In this document: piece by piece, positions 1 through 8,838 of the stretch
How positions within the stretch are numbered: the stretch's first letter is position 1
Layout: each line of letters starts with the position of its first letter
NCBI RefSeq assembly: GCF_000943555.1
Contig: NZ_JTDV01000013.1
Coordinates: 62,001 to 126,000 of the forward strand
Length of the DNA stretch: 64,000 bases
From: Neotamlana nanhaiensis
GTDB lineage: Bacteria; Bacteroidota; Bacteroidia; Flavobacteriales; Flavobacteriaceae
Direction of reading: 5' to 3'
Program-made: the position numbers and the translations under genes
Notes under the pieces: model-generated
The model's input: only the letters and a program-made list of their open reading frames with translations
What the model was told of the DNA's origin: nothing
The model's database searches: none

Positions 1-263
1 AAAATGAGTTCTTCCCATTTTTTTGGATTGGTACGTGAAAAATGAATTTCGCCCATAACTGGTAAAACGGGTTTACCATCAAGCATCATGTATTTATTGT
101 TTACTGTAATTTCTTTGCCTTTAGGTCCAGGATCGCCCATTTTTAAAAGACCTTCCACAATTTCTGGTTCATCAATATTGGCATTAATATGAATGGTTTG
201 AGCAAACAATGTTGTACTAAACAAAAGCACAAAAACACCGATTATATTTGAAAAAAACTTCAT
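1..263 (-). CDS. GH35-like beta-galactosidase, N-terminal fragment
   Basis: Partial gene running off the left edge; only the first 87 codons are visible. The start is the ATG at 263. Residues 1 to about 24 form a signal peptide ending in FAQ. After a short linker comes LDGKPVLPVMGEIHFSR, the opening strand of the catalytic barrel in GH35-type beta-galactosidases and their bacteroidal relatives, where GEIHFSR is very typical. The likely role is removal of galactose from side chains of an imported or surface-bound pectin. It follows the GH2 gene on the same strand with only 6 bases between stop and start, so it belongs to the same operon. The catalytic glutamates are off the window, so family and substrate are inferred from the N-terminus and the neighbours. 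Confidence 0.75.
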   Translation of the reverse strand, partial: MKFFSNIIGVFVLLFSTTLFAQTIHINANIDEPEIVEGLLKMGDPGPKGKEITVNNKYMMLDGKPVLPVMGEIHFSRTNPKKWEELI

Positions 264-269
264 TTATTT

Positions 270-3104
270 TTATGGGTTTTCAGTAACGTACGAGTTCCAA
301 ACGTCACGTTTTTTTTCCTCGAATAATTCATTAATTACACTCAAAGCAACTTCGTTTTCAGGTTTAAAATCATCAGATTTCATATAACCGATTATACTTT
401 TGTAAAGTTGATTTGAAACAAGTTTAGAAGCATCACTTTCATTCAAATCAATAGAACAAACCATTAAGTTACCACCGTTTACTTTGGCTTCAAAAAGCAT
501 TGCTAATCGTCGGTTTAAAAACCAGGTATCAATAGGTTGTACCATTGGTCTAAAATCTGTTGGGAAGTTTTCTAAATTCATTATTTGTTGTCTGTTCGCA
601 ACTTCCCACCATTGTAAATCGCTGTAGTAATCGGTTGGAAAATCGCTAAAAACAGGATGCTCATTTTTAATTAAAATACCTGTGGTGTGTGGCGGACGCA
701 TTTTAAACCATGACGTATTCCAAAACACAGGCGTTTGGTATTGCACGATATCTTTGCCGTTTTCAACAGTTCCTGAAGCCAGAAGTAAAACCTTGCCACC
801 TTCTTTTAAAATAGTTTGCGCTTTAGCATCTAGCTTTTTACAAATATGAATATTTGATGTGTTGACGACTTCTGTAAGCTCGGGATAAACCCAAACGTTC
901 CACTGATTTTTGTAATTACCAACACTAACTTTTAGTGTGAATTTTGATGAGGTTTCAACAAAATTTAATGGTAAATTAATTGTTCCTATACCGTTTCCTT
1001 TTCCGATCAGGATATCATTTGTATTTAAAGTGCCTGATTTTAAAACAGAATCATTTTCATCGATTAATTCCCATTTCGGATTGGTGTTTTCAAGTATTTT
1101 TCCACTAAAATTAGCGACTTCAACTTCGGAAATTAGAGTTTCATTATTTGAAAATGTGTATTTAGGTAGTCGCACTAAAGGCACCACATCATTACAAAAA
1201 TCGCTAAATTCATCAGATGAAATATAACCTTTTTCATCCCAAAAAGCATCTAAAACACCAACCAGAGCGGTCCCTTGACCAGAAAAATCATTTAAACTCA
1301 ATAACTGAAAACCAGCTAGATTAGGTGTTCTCAACGTTGCTTCAATTTCTTGCTTGTAGCACGAGGCTTGTAGTTTGCCCGAAGCCATTAAAAAATCGTG
1401 CGCTTGGTCTGTCATATGGTGGTCTGCTAAATCTTCTTGAAACAACTCAAAATTTCTTGCTTTTAACGGACCAGTGTATTTTTTGATTTCATCAAAATTT
1501 GGGAATGCGCACCATTGTCCCATCTCGAAAGTTACATAAGGGCGTTCTTGATTTTCGGTATTGTTTCTATAATCAAAAAGACTTTGCGGCAGCTCGTTTT
1601 TCCAGTTTAAACCACGCGGCGGGGAGCGCACAATAAAATCGCTGTTATCTATAATTGCCCAACTTCTGCCTGTTGAAGCACCTGTAAATACGCGTTGCGA
1701 ATCGTAATCTTTAAAATGACTCACCCAGTTTTCAAGATACGGCACATAATTTCCAGAAGGTTCGTTGCCGTAAGCCATCATAACAAAGGATGGATGATTG
1801 CCATAAGTATCAATTATACGCTTCGTTTCTTCCATTAAATACTTGTCGATGGGTTTGCCGTTACCTAAACTCACCGAATATTTTGCCCAACTTGGGCCTT
1901 CAACTTGCAAATATATTCCTGCTTTATCGGCAGCAATAAAAGCTGCTTCTGGCGGACAATACGAATGAAAACGCACATGATTTAATCCAAACGATTTGCA
2001 AATTTTGTAAATACGTTCCCAAGACGCTTCATCGGTTGGTGGATATCCAGTCAACGGAAACACGCTACATTCGGTTGTTCCGCGAAGCGAAATAAGTGTG
2101 TCGTTTATTTTAAATTGTTTATCATCAATAGTAAAAGCACGCATGCCGAAAACTGATATTTTGGTGTCAAATTCCGTTTTATCATTACTCAAAGTCGCTT
2201 CTAATTCGTATAAATTAGGATTGAATTCGCTCCACATTTTAAAATCATCACCCATTGGGATTGTGGTAATCAATTCTTCAGAATCATTCAATTTAAAGCT
2301 TGTTGTCGCTATTTTATGCTGATGATTTAAACCATTGATTTTAATTTCTGCCGAAAGGTTTTCAGAAGGTTTTTCATTTAAAATTATTTTAGCTTCAACC
2401 GATTTATTCTTAATGTCTGGAGTGATTTTTAGATGTTTTATGCTGTGCTTATTTTCCGCGCTAAGCGAAATATCGCCAACAATACCATTCCAATTGCCTT
2501 GTGTATGGTCGGAAATACTGTGTGAATTTATGCCTACATCCAAATCGCGAATAGCATTATCAACTTTAATAATTACCGTGTGTTTACCTGGAGTAATAGG
2601 CTGATTAAATTTATAAATATGCGGTGTAGAAAGGCTGTTTTGCGAACCGCCGTAAATGGTGTCGAGCCAAACTTCGGTTTGCCAATGTGGGCGTTCGAGT
2701 GTTAAGGTGATGGTTTTATTTTTCCATTGCTCAGGAATTTCAATGTCTTTTTTATACCAAGCAGCGCCAACATAGCGTTTGGTGGGCGTTAACCAAAACG
2801 GGAATTTTAGGCTGTCCGTTTTGCGGTATTTTGCCATGGCAGGATTAAAAAACCATGTGCTGTCGTAAATACTACCTGTCCACTCGGTTGTAAGTGTTGG
2901 GTTTTCACCAAAATTTTGATCTCTTAATGCAGCAGGTAAACTAATAGTATCTGTAAAATTAATGCTTTTCCAATGCGACTTATTCGTGTTGTCGAGCGCT
3001 AATTGCCAATTTCCAGAGGCATCAATATGATTAATGGATTCCTCTTTGCAACCCATAAAAAGTAAGGCGGCAAGCATAAAAATATGCAGCTTAAAAGTGT
3101 TCAT
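270..3104 (-). CDS. Glycoside hydrolase family 2 lipoprotein
   Basis: A 944-residue retaining exo-glycosidase of family GH2 (beta-galactosidase/beta-glucuronidase group). Residues 1-19 are a lipoprotein signal with the lipobox FMGC, so Cys19 would be lipidated and the enzyme would act in the periplasm or at the outer membrane. A jelly-roll sugar-binding domain (about 50-220) is followed by an Ig-like domain and the TIM barrel. Glu448 in GNEPSG is the expected acid/base and Glu527 in TFEMGQW the expected nucleophile, so the active site looks intact. About 300 residues beyond the barrel form extra beta domains. It sits 3 bases after the DUF5107 gene in the leftward operon. Given the PL11 lyase nearby, a role in trimming rhamnogalacturonan side chains is inferred; the exact sugar cannot be read from the sequence. 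Confidence 0.9.
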   Translation of the reverse strand: MNTFKLHIFMLAALLFMGCKEESINHIDASGNWQLALDNTNKSHWKSINFTDTISLPAALRDQNFGENPTLTTEWTGSIYDSTWFFNPAMAKYRKTDSLKFPFWLTPTKRYVGAAWYKKDIEIPEQWKNKTITLTLERPHWQTEVWLDTIYGGSQNSLSTPHIYKFNQPITPGKHTVIIKVDNAIRDLDVGINSHSISDHTQGNWNGIVGDISLSAENKHSIKHLKITPDIKNKSVEAKIILNEKPSENLSAEIKINGLNHQHKIATTSFKLNDSEELITTIPMGDDFKMWSEFNPNLYELEATLSNDKTEFDTKISVFGMRAFTIDDKQFKINDTLISLRGTTECSVFPLTGYPPTDEASWERIYKICKSFGLNHVRFHSYCPPEAAFIAADKAGIYLQVEGPSWAKYSVSLGNGKPIDKYLMEETKRIIDTYGNHPSFVMMAYGNEPSGNYVPYLENWVSHFKDYDSQRVFTGASTGRSWAIIDNSDFIVRSPPRGLNWKNELPQSLFDYRNNTENQERPYVTFEMGQWCAFPNFDEIKKYTGPLKARNFELFQEDLADHHMTDQAHDFLMASGKLQASCYKQEIEATLRTPNLAGFQLLSLNDFSGQGTALVGVLDAFWDEKGYISSDEFSDFCNDVVPLVRLPKYTFSNNETLISEVEVANFSGKILENTNPKWELIDENDSVLKSGTLNTNDILIGKGNGIGTINLPLNFVETSSKFTLKVSVGNYKNQWNVWVYPELTEVVNTSNIHICKKLDAKAQTILKEGGKVLLLASGTVENGKDIVQYQTPVFWNTSWFKMRPPHTTGILIKNEHPVFSDFPTDYYSDLQWWEVANRQQIMNLENFPTDFRPMVQPIDTWFLNRRLAMLFEAKVNGGNLMVCSIDLNESDASKLVSNQLYKSIIGYMKSDDFKPENEVALSVINELFEEKKRDVWNSYVTENP

Positions 3105-3107
3105 AAA

Positions 3108-6100
3108 TTAAGGTTTTATGTATTTAGTTTCGATGGTTTTTAAAAGGTTTTTTACCCCAACATGTATGGTGTTAAGTTCTAAAATTTCGGCGGCTAAATG
3201 TTTTGCGTTGTCGAAATCTTTAAGTCCGATAGCGGCTAAAAACAAGAGGTATTTTGCATCAACGGTATTGCGTTTTTGTAAATCGTCGTTAAACACTAAA
3301 AGTAGCGGCAATGATGTAGCAAAATAGTCAATTTTAGCTTCGGTATTTAATTTTTGTTCTGCAAATGCTTTAATTTGAAGCAATAGCGAATGCGCTTCCT
3401 CAACTTTACCAAGTTCTTGCAGTGATAAGGCTTTGTAATACGATAATTCGGAAAAATTACTCACCGCCATATCAATAAAATCGCCATTTTCGTTTACGCT
3501 TTCGCGGAAATAATTCTCGGCTTGTTCAAGATTACCCAGTGTTTTCTGGCTTTTACCAATCCAATAATTAATATGGGCGATGGCTTGAAGCGGATGGTAT
3601 TTTTCGCCTAAATTATCAGGCGTGTTTATCGATCTTTCAAAAAACTGAAGCGCTTTTTGAGCATCACCATGGTTTAAAGCTTCCTGACCGAGCATTAAAT
3701 TAGCATGCGTAAATTGTTTTAAAACTTGTCCTTCGCCACCTTCCCACGGATGGAAATTACGGTTTTCTAACAAGTCCAAGGCTTTTTGATATTGCCCTTC
3801 AAAATTATACAAGGCGGCCAATTCAACACAAAAATCATCGCGTGTTGTAACTTGTTTTATAATTTTTTCTAAATCCTGTAAACGATCCTTCGGGTTGTCG
3901 TTTAACTTTTTTCGTAACTGATCGTATTCATAACGAATTCGAGTATCGTTTGGTGCAAAATCAATGGCTTGTAAAAAAGCGTCTTTAGCTTTTCTACCAT
4001 TGTTTTGAGCATTCCAGTAGGCGATGCCTAAATTTCTGTAAAGCGTACCGTAATTACAATTAGCATTCGCGGCAGTTTCCCAAGCTAAAATAGCTTTGTC
4101 GTGTTGTTTTAAATTGAAAAAGTAATTGCCCAAACCATACGCTGCGACGGTATTTTTGGGATCTTGATTTAAAGCCCATTCCAGAACGATTTGCTCATAA
4201 ATTCTTGAAGGAAAAACATAATCGAATGATGCGTTTTTGGTTTGATGTAATATCGCTTTTGAAGTGCTTTTGTAACCGTTTAACCAATGCGCCCAAGCCA
4301 AAATAAATTTAGTTAAAACCGAATGTTCCATAGGATTAGGAACCGCACTTTTTAAGACAGGATGGACATGATGCCATTCTAAAAGTTTGATGGCATTAGC
4401 ATAAAAACCTGCTTCAATATAATTAAAAGCGATATCGATAATGGTTTGCGCGTCGTTTCTTGAAGACTTTAAAAAGGCATCAAAATTGTTAGTCAAATTT
4501 GCATTTTCAAATAAAGCCCATTGGTCTAAAGCATCATAGTTTAGAAGACTTTTTAGGGTTTGTTCCGCTTCAGTTTTTAAACCGAGTTTGTTTTGAATTG
4601 TTGCCTTTAAAACATAGACTTTATTGTTTTGTCTGTTGGTGTCGAGCGCATGCTCTAAATGTTTTAAGGCGGATGTGAAATCTGATTTTTTACAATCTAG
4701 CGTAGCTAAATGATAATAAGCTGCTGCTCGCCATTCAAAATTCCAAGTGGCTTTGTAAAATAGGGCGTAGGCATCGTTTTCTTTTCCTAAAAATTGACAA
4801 GCCAATGCGCAAAAGTAATGCGCTTCACCAGTTTGCGGATTAGGATGATAACTGGTTAAAATAGCAGTGGCTTGTTTAAGATGGTTTTCTGCCGTAATAA
4901 AATCACCATTTTTAAGGGCTGTTTTTCCTAAACCAATATACGATTTGTAAGCATTTGGGTCGCGGCGAATAGCTTCTTCCCAATACGGTTCTGGGTAGCG
5001 TGTTGGGTGACGATAAAGTTCTAAATGCTCTGCAATGAGTTCGAGTTCGTTTACACTTTGAACGGCTTCAGGTTGCTTAGGTTCTGTAGCCTCTTTGCGG
5101 TTTCGGTCTAAGTTAACCTTACGGTGATGATAAGCAATGAGTTCTTCATTATTATCGTTTTTAACAATTAAAGAAACAGTGTTTTCTTGCCCAATATTAA
5201 TCGTTTCTTGTTTGTTTATCCAAGGTTTATTTGGTGATATATCAATATTTATAAAACGTGTTTCGCTATTTTCTACTTTTAAAATGATGCTGAGATTTTT
5301 AAATGCTTTGCTTGATGCAACGCCTAAATCTAGGATGTTGTCATTTAAAATTTCTAAACGAATAGCCAAATCGGTGTTGGCGTTTTGTACTGGCCCAATG
5401 TTTTTATAACTCCACCAAAATTGCGAAAAGGTTTTGGTTTCATAAGGTTGTAAATAGGTGAAATCGGGTTGGTTATCGGTGTAAACGCCTGCCATAAGTT
5501 CAAAATATGGGCCGCCTTCATCGGTAAGTTCTCTATCCCAAGCCTTTCCAAAAGCTTCGCTTCCCCAAGTCCACTGCTTTTTCCCTGGAGCAATATGTCG
5601 GTTCGCAACGTGCACAAATCCGCCTTGAGCGTTAAAATCGTAACCACCAAAAAAATCGTATTTCGTATCGCAAACCATGTAGCTTGTTGGTACGGGAATG
5701 TTTTGGTATTTGCGTAAATCGTTATGACCTTTGCGGTTGTTATAATCGATACCGTAGTAATCGTTGTTGGCTTCAGGAAAACTGCTCATAGCACGAACTG
5801 CGTGGTCTGCCACGTAATGCACATCGGGCGGAAAAAAACTTTGATAATTATCGTGCACTTCAACAGCCACATTTGCCCACCATAAAAAGGTTTGTGTTAA
5901 CGGTGTGGTGTTGTAAAGTCTGCCGCGTAATTCAATTAAAGCGCTATTGGGACGTAGCCGAATACCGTGCATGCCTTTTAAGCGGTTCATGGGATCGTAT
6001 TCGCTCATCCAAATGGTTTTGGCGCCATCGGGTTCAACCTCAATATGCGTATCGGTTGGTAAATACGTTCCAGGTCTGTGATGTTGCGGCCAGTTGAATT

Positions 6101-6452
6101 CCACACCACCACTAAGCCATGGTCCTGCTAACCCAACCAAAGCAGGTTTGATTACTTTTTGCTGATAGAAAAAATTGTAGTTATTGTTAGTTTTATCCTG
6201 TGCCTCAAAAATGCGTCCGCCAATTTCGGGTAGCATGACTAGCTTCACAAAATCGTTTTCGAGGATAGCAGCTTCATAAGTTTGATTTATTTTTTCATCA
6301 AAAACTTTATCAATAAAAGGCACCGGATACACCTTACCGGAAGAACCTTGATACACGCGTTTTTCAAAAAATACAGGGTTGATTTCTGGTTCTCCTAACG
6401 GGTAGGTTGGAATGTTTATTTGTGTGATTTCTGCTTTAACAGATGTGCTCAT
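3108..6452 (-). CDS. DUF5107 domain protein with long TPR tail
   Basis: An 1114-residue protein with no signal peptide or membrane segment, so probably cytoplasmic. The first ~370 residues match the DUF5107 family, which has a galactose-mutarotase-like beta fold; its most conserved patch is GGVEFNWPQHHRPG, with Glu118, His124 and His125. From about residue 480 to the end there are many tetratricopeptide-like helix pairs (for example YGLGNYFFNLKQHDKAILAW), a scaffold for protein contacts. No function is established for the family as far as I know. It lies between the MFS sugar porter and the GH2 gene, 6 and 3 bases away, so it is surely co-transcribed with sugar-use genes. A sugar epimerase, an intracellular glycosidase or a sugar-sensing scaffold are all possible. 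Confidence 0.85.
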   Translation of the reverse strand: MSTSVKAEITQINIPTYPLGEPEINPVFFEKRVYQGSSGKVYPVPFIDKVFDEKINQTYEAAILENDFVKLVMLPEIGGRIFEAQDKTNNNYNFFYQQKVIKPALVGLAGPWLSGGVEFNWPQHHRPGTYLPTDTHIEVEPDGAKTIWMSEYDPMNRLKGMHGIRLRPNSALIELRGRLYNTTPLTQTFLWWANVAVEVHDNYQSFFPPDVHYVADHAVRAMSSFPEANNDYYGIDYNNRKGHNDLRKYQNIPVPTSYMVCDTKYDFFGGYDFNAQGGFVHVANRHIAPGKKQWTWGSEAFGKAWDRELTDEGGPYFELMAGVYTDNQPDFTYLQPYETKTFSQFWWSYKNIGPVQNANTDLAIRLEILNDNILDLGVASSKAFKNLSIILKVENSETRFINIDISPNKPWINKQETINIGQENTVSLIVKNDNNEELIAYHHRKVNLDRNRKEATEPKQPEAVQSVNELELIAEHLELYRHPTRYPEPYWEEAIRRDPNAYKSYIGLGKTALKNGDFITAENHLKQATAILTSYHPNPQTGEAHYFCALACQFLGKENDAYALFYKATWNFEWRAAAYYHLATLDCKKSDFTSALKHLEHALDTNRQNNKVYVLKATIQNKLGLKTEAEQTLKSLLNYDALDQWALFENANLTNNFDAFLKSSRNDAQTIIDIAFNYIEAGFYANAIKLLEWHHVHPVLKSAVPNPMEHSVLTKFILAWAHWLNGYKSTSKAILHQTKNASFDYVFPSRIYEQIVLEWALNQDPKNTVAAYGLGNYFFNLKQHDKAILAWETAANANCNYGTLYRNLGIAYWNAQNNGRKAKDAFLQAIDFAPNDTRIRYEYDQLRKKLNDNPKDRLQDLEKIIKQVTTRDDFCVELAALYNFEGQYQKALDLLENRNFHPWEGGEGQVLKQFTHANLMLGQEALNHGDAQKALQFFERSINTPDNLGEKYHPLQAIAHINYWIGKSQKTLGNLEQAENYFRESVNENGDFIDMAVSNFSELSYYKALSLQELGKVEEAHSLLLQIKAFAEQKLNTEAKIDYFATSLPLLLVFNDDLQKRNTVDAKYLLFLAAIGLKDFDNAKHLAAEILELNTIHVGVKNLLKTIETKYIKP

Positions 6453-6458
6453 GATGGC

Positions 6459-7844
6459 TTATTTGGTTAATTCGTTTTCTATGGTTTCAAGTGATTTTCC
6501 TTTGGTTTCGGGTAGCTTTTTGTAGATGAAAATCAATCCGCCTAAAGATATGATGCCATACAACCAGAACGTTCCTGACGCTCCAAAAAAGCTATTAAGC
6601 AACGGGAAGGAATAGGTTAGGGTGAAGCTGGCTAACCAAAGCGCAATGGTTGCGACCGACATGGCTAAACCTCTTATTTTATTCGGAAAAATTTCTGATA
6701 AAACCACCCAAGTTACTGGTGCCAAAGACATGGCATAACATGCGATTGCGGTTACTACGAGAATTAGAAGCGGTAAACCTTCTACATTAAAAAAGTACGC
6801 GGCACCCATAAGCGCATAAATGGCAGCTAAACTAGCCGAACCAAAAAGCATTAGTGCGCGCCTGCCCCAACGATCGATGGTTGCCATGGCAATAAGCGTG
6901 AAAATAAGGTTGATGCTGCCAGTAATTACAATGTTGAATAGCATATCTGAAACGCCATAGCCTGCTGCTGTAAAAACCTCGTCAGCGTAATTGAAAATAA
7001 CATTTATGCCACACCATTGTTGGAAAGCTGCGATTACTATACCTATTATTAGGATCTTTTTTAGTTTAGGATTTAAAAGTGTTTTGGTGTTGGTTTCAAC
7101 CGAATTTTGTATAGATGCATTGATAGTTTCAAGTTCATTTTTAGCATAACTTTCTCCGCCAATTTTTGCTAAAATGCGTTCCGATTTTTCAGGGTAATTT
7201 TGTGCTAACCATCTTGGACTTTCTGGAACAAAAAACATAAGTAAAAAGAAAAGACCTGCAGGAATAAGTTCCATCCAAAACATAATACGCCACCCTGTTT
7301 GTCCGTTCCAAGAATTTAAAATTTCTGAGTTGGTAGCCATTTTTGAAACGGGTTCGGCGATTTGCCAATTTATAATTTGAGCTGCCAAAATACCAATCAC
7401 GATAGTAAGCTGGTTTAACGAAACGAGTTTGCCTCTAATGTTGCTTGGGGAAATTTCAGAAATGTACATGGGCGATAAATTTGAAGCAAGCCCAATACCT
7501 ACACCGCCAATAATTCTGTATACAATAAAAGGTGTGAAATGTTGTGCTGCGCCACTTCCGTAAGCCGAAATTATAAATAAGAATGCGGCCAGAATTAAAA
7601 GTTTTTTACGCCCGTATTTCTCACTAAGCATTCCTGAAAAAAAAGCGCCAAATAAACAACCTATTAAGGCGCAACTCATGGCCCAACCTTGAAGCGAAGG
7701 CGAATCAACAATATTAAAATACTGTTCGTAAAATGGTTTTGCGCCACCAATAACTACCCAATCGTAGCCAAATAATAAACCACCCATGGCGGTTACTATA
7801 GAAATGCCAATTAAAAAACGATAGTTAAATGAGGTGGTTTTCAT
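6459..7844 (-). CDS. Sugar porter family MFS transporter
   Basis: A 461-residue inner-membrane carrier with 12 predicted helices, of the sugar porter (SP) family that includes XylE and the GLUTs; probably a proton symporter for a monosaccharide. Family signatures are in the right places: GGLLFGYDWVVIGG in helix 1, the SEKYGRKKLL loop between helices 2 and 3, PESPRWL before the central loop, DRWGRRALM between helices 8 and 9, and PETKGKSLE at the C-terminus. It is the first gene of the leftward operon, so it would import the sugar released by the downstream glycosidases. Substrate is not readable; galactose, rhamnose or a uronic acid would fit the locus. The start ATG faces the AraC-type gene across a 112-base divergent promoter region. 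Confidence 0.92.
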   Translation of the reverse strand: MKTTSFNYRFLIGISIVTAMGGLLFGYDWVVIGGAKPFYEQYFNIVDSPSLQGWAMSCALIGCLFGAFFSGMLSEKYGRKKLLILAAFLFIISAYGSGAAQHFTPFIVYRIIGGVGIGLASNLSPMYISEISPSNIRGKLVSLNQLTIVIGILAAQIINWQIAEPVSKMATNSEILNSWNGQTGWRIMFWMELIPAGLFFLLMFFVPESPRWLAQNYPEKSERILAKIGGESYAKNELETINASIQNSVETNTKTLLNPKLKKILIIGIVIAAFQQWCGINVIFNYADEVFTAAGYGVSDMLFNIVITGSINLIFTLIAMATIDRWGRRALMLFGSASLAAIYALMGAAYFFNVEGLPLLILVVTAIACYAMSLAPVTWVVLSEIFPNKIRGLAMSVATIALWLASFTLTYSFPLLNSFFGASGTFWLYGIISLGGLIFIYKKLPETKGKSLETIENELTK

Positions 7845-7956
7845 GCGGTTTGAACTTAGTTGGTATATCTACAAAAATAGCAGATAATACCATGTTTTTA
7901 AATAGACAATTATGTTATAAAAATGGATTATCTTCTTATTTTTTGTATTTTAGATT
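7845..7956. promoter_or_regulatory. Divergent promoter region between MFS operon and AraC gene
   Basis: A 112-base AT-rich gap between two divergently transcribed genes, the only place where the leftward sugar operon and the rightward regulator gene can have promoters. No exact TAnnTTTG element or clear dyad was found, so no operator is assigned. By analogy with other AraC-regulated sugar loci, the activator would bind here; this is inference. Confidence 0.5.
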
Positions 7957-8835
7957 ATGATGTTGAACAAACCGACTATTAAACAACGAGCTATTGTTTT
8001 ACCGAAAGGTATTTTACAAGAATTACAAGATAATCCTTTAACTAATAATTTGTATGTTACCGATATAGGTTGCTATTTAGAAGCATTAGGGCATAAAAGG
8101 GTTCGGAAAAATGGCAGTTCGGAATATATTTTAATGTATTGTACTTCGGGAGAAGGTTGGGTGGAGGTTGAAGGACGAACATTTACCTTAAAACCAAATA
8201 CCTATATTATTTTATTACCGAATGTGCCACATAAGTATGGGAGCGATTCAAAAAATCCGTGGAGTATTTATTGGATACATTTTACAGGAGATAAAGCGGC
8301 GTTCTTTGTGAATTATCCTAATACCAAGGTGGAAATTGATGTGGCAACCAACTCCCGTTTTAGTGATAGGATTTTACTTTTTGAAGAAATATTCAATAAT
8401 CTAGAACTGGGTTATAGTTTAGAAAATTTAGAGTACGCCAACATTTGTTTATGGCACATGTTGGGCTCGTTTAAATACCTGTCTCAATTCAGGAAAATAA
8501 GGGAATGGCACGAGCAAGATCGTATTGACCAAAGCATCCGATTTATGAAAACTAATTTATCTGAAAAGTTACATTTGGATATAATAGCTTCGCATGTTGG
8601 GTTGTCGGTTTCTCAATTTAGTTTATTGTTTAAAAGAAAAACAGGAAGAACACCACTTGATTATGTTACACATTTAAAAATTCAGCAAGCTTCAAAATTA
8701 TTAGATTTTAGTTCACTTCGCATCAATGAAATAGCGCAACAAGTTGGTTATAGCGATCCGTTTTACTTTAGTAGAATTTTCACAAAAACTATGGGTAAAT
8801 CACCTAAAGCCTATCGTAACTCTAAAAAAGGCTAA
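7957..8835 (+). CDS. AraC family transcriptional regulator
   Basis: A 292-residue regulator with an N-terminal cupin-like ligand domain (about 20-160; YWIHFTG and the PNTYIILLPNVPHKY strand are typical) and a C-terminal AraC DNA-binding domain with two helix-turn-helix motifs: LDIIASHVGLSVSQFSLLFK and the stretch from INEIAQQVGYSDPFYFSRIF. Proteins of this shape sense a sugar and activate nearby catabolic genes. It is divergent from the MFS-DUF5107-GH2-GH35 operon and ends 3 bases before the stop of the convergent PL11 gene. It is therefore the likely local activator of pectin use; the inducer is unknown. The start chosen is MLNKPT or the Met just before it (MMLNKPT); both are close. Confidence 0.9.
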   Translation: MMLNKPTIKQRAIVLPKGILQELQDNPLTNNLYVTDIGCYLEALGHKRVRKNGSSEYILMYCTSGEGWVEVEGRTFTLKPNTYIILLPNVPHKYGSDSKNPWSIYWIHFTGDKAAFFVNYPNTKVEIDVATNSRFSDRILLFEEIFNNLELGYSLENLEYANICLWHMLGSFKYLSQFRKIREWHEQDRIDQSIRFMKTNLSEKLHLDIIASHVGLSVSQFSLLFKRKTGRTPLDYVTHLKIQQASKLLDFSSLRINEIAQQVGYSDPFYFSRIFTKTMGKSPKAYRNSKKG

Positions 8836-8838
8836 TCC

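Noticed and set aside
5354-6097. Reading frames on both strands within the DUF5107 gene
   Set aside because: They are shadows of the real gene, with compositions unlike proteins of this genome.
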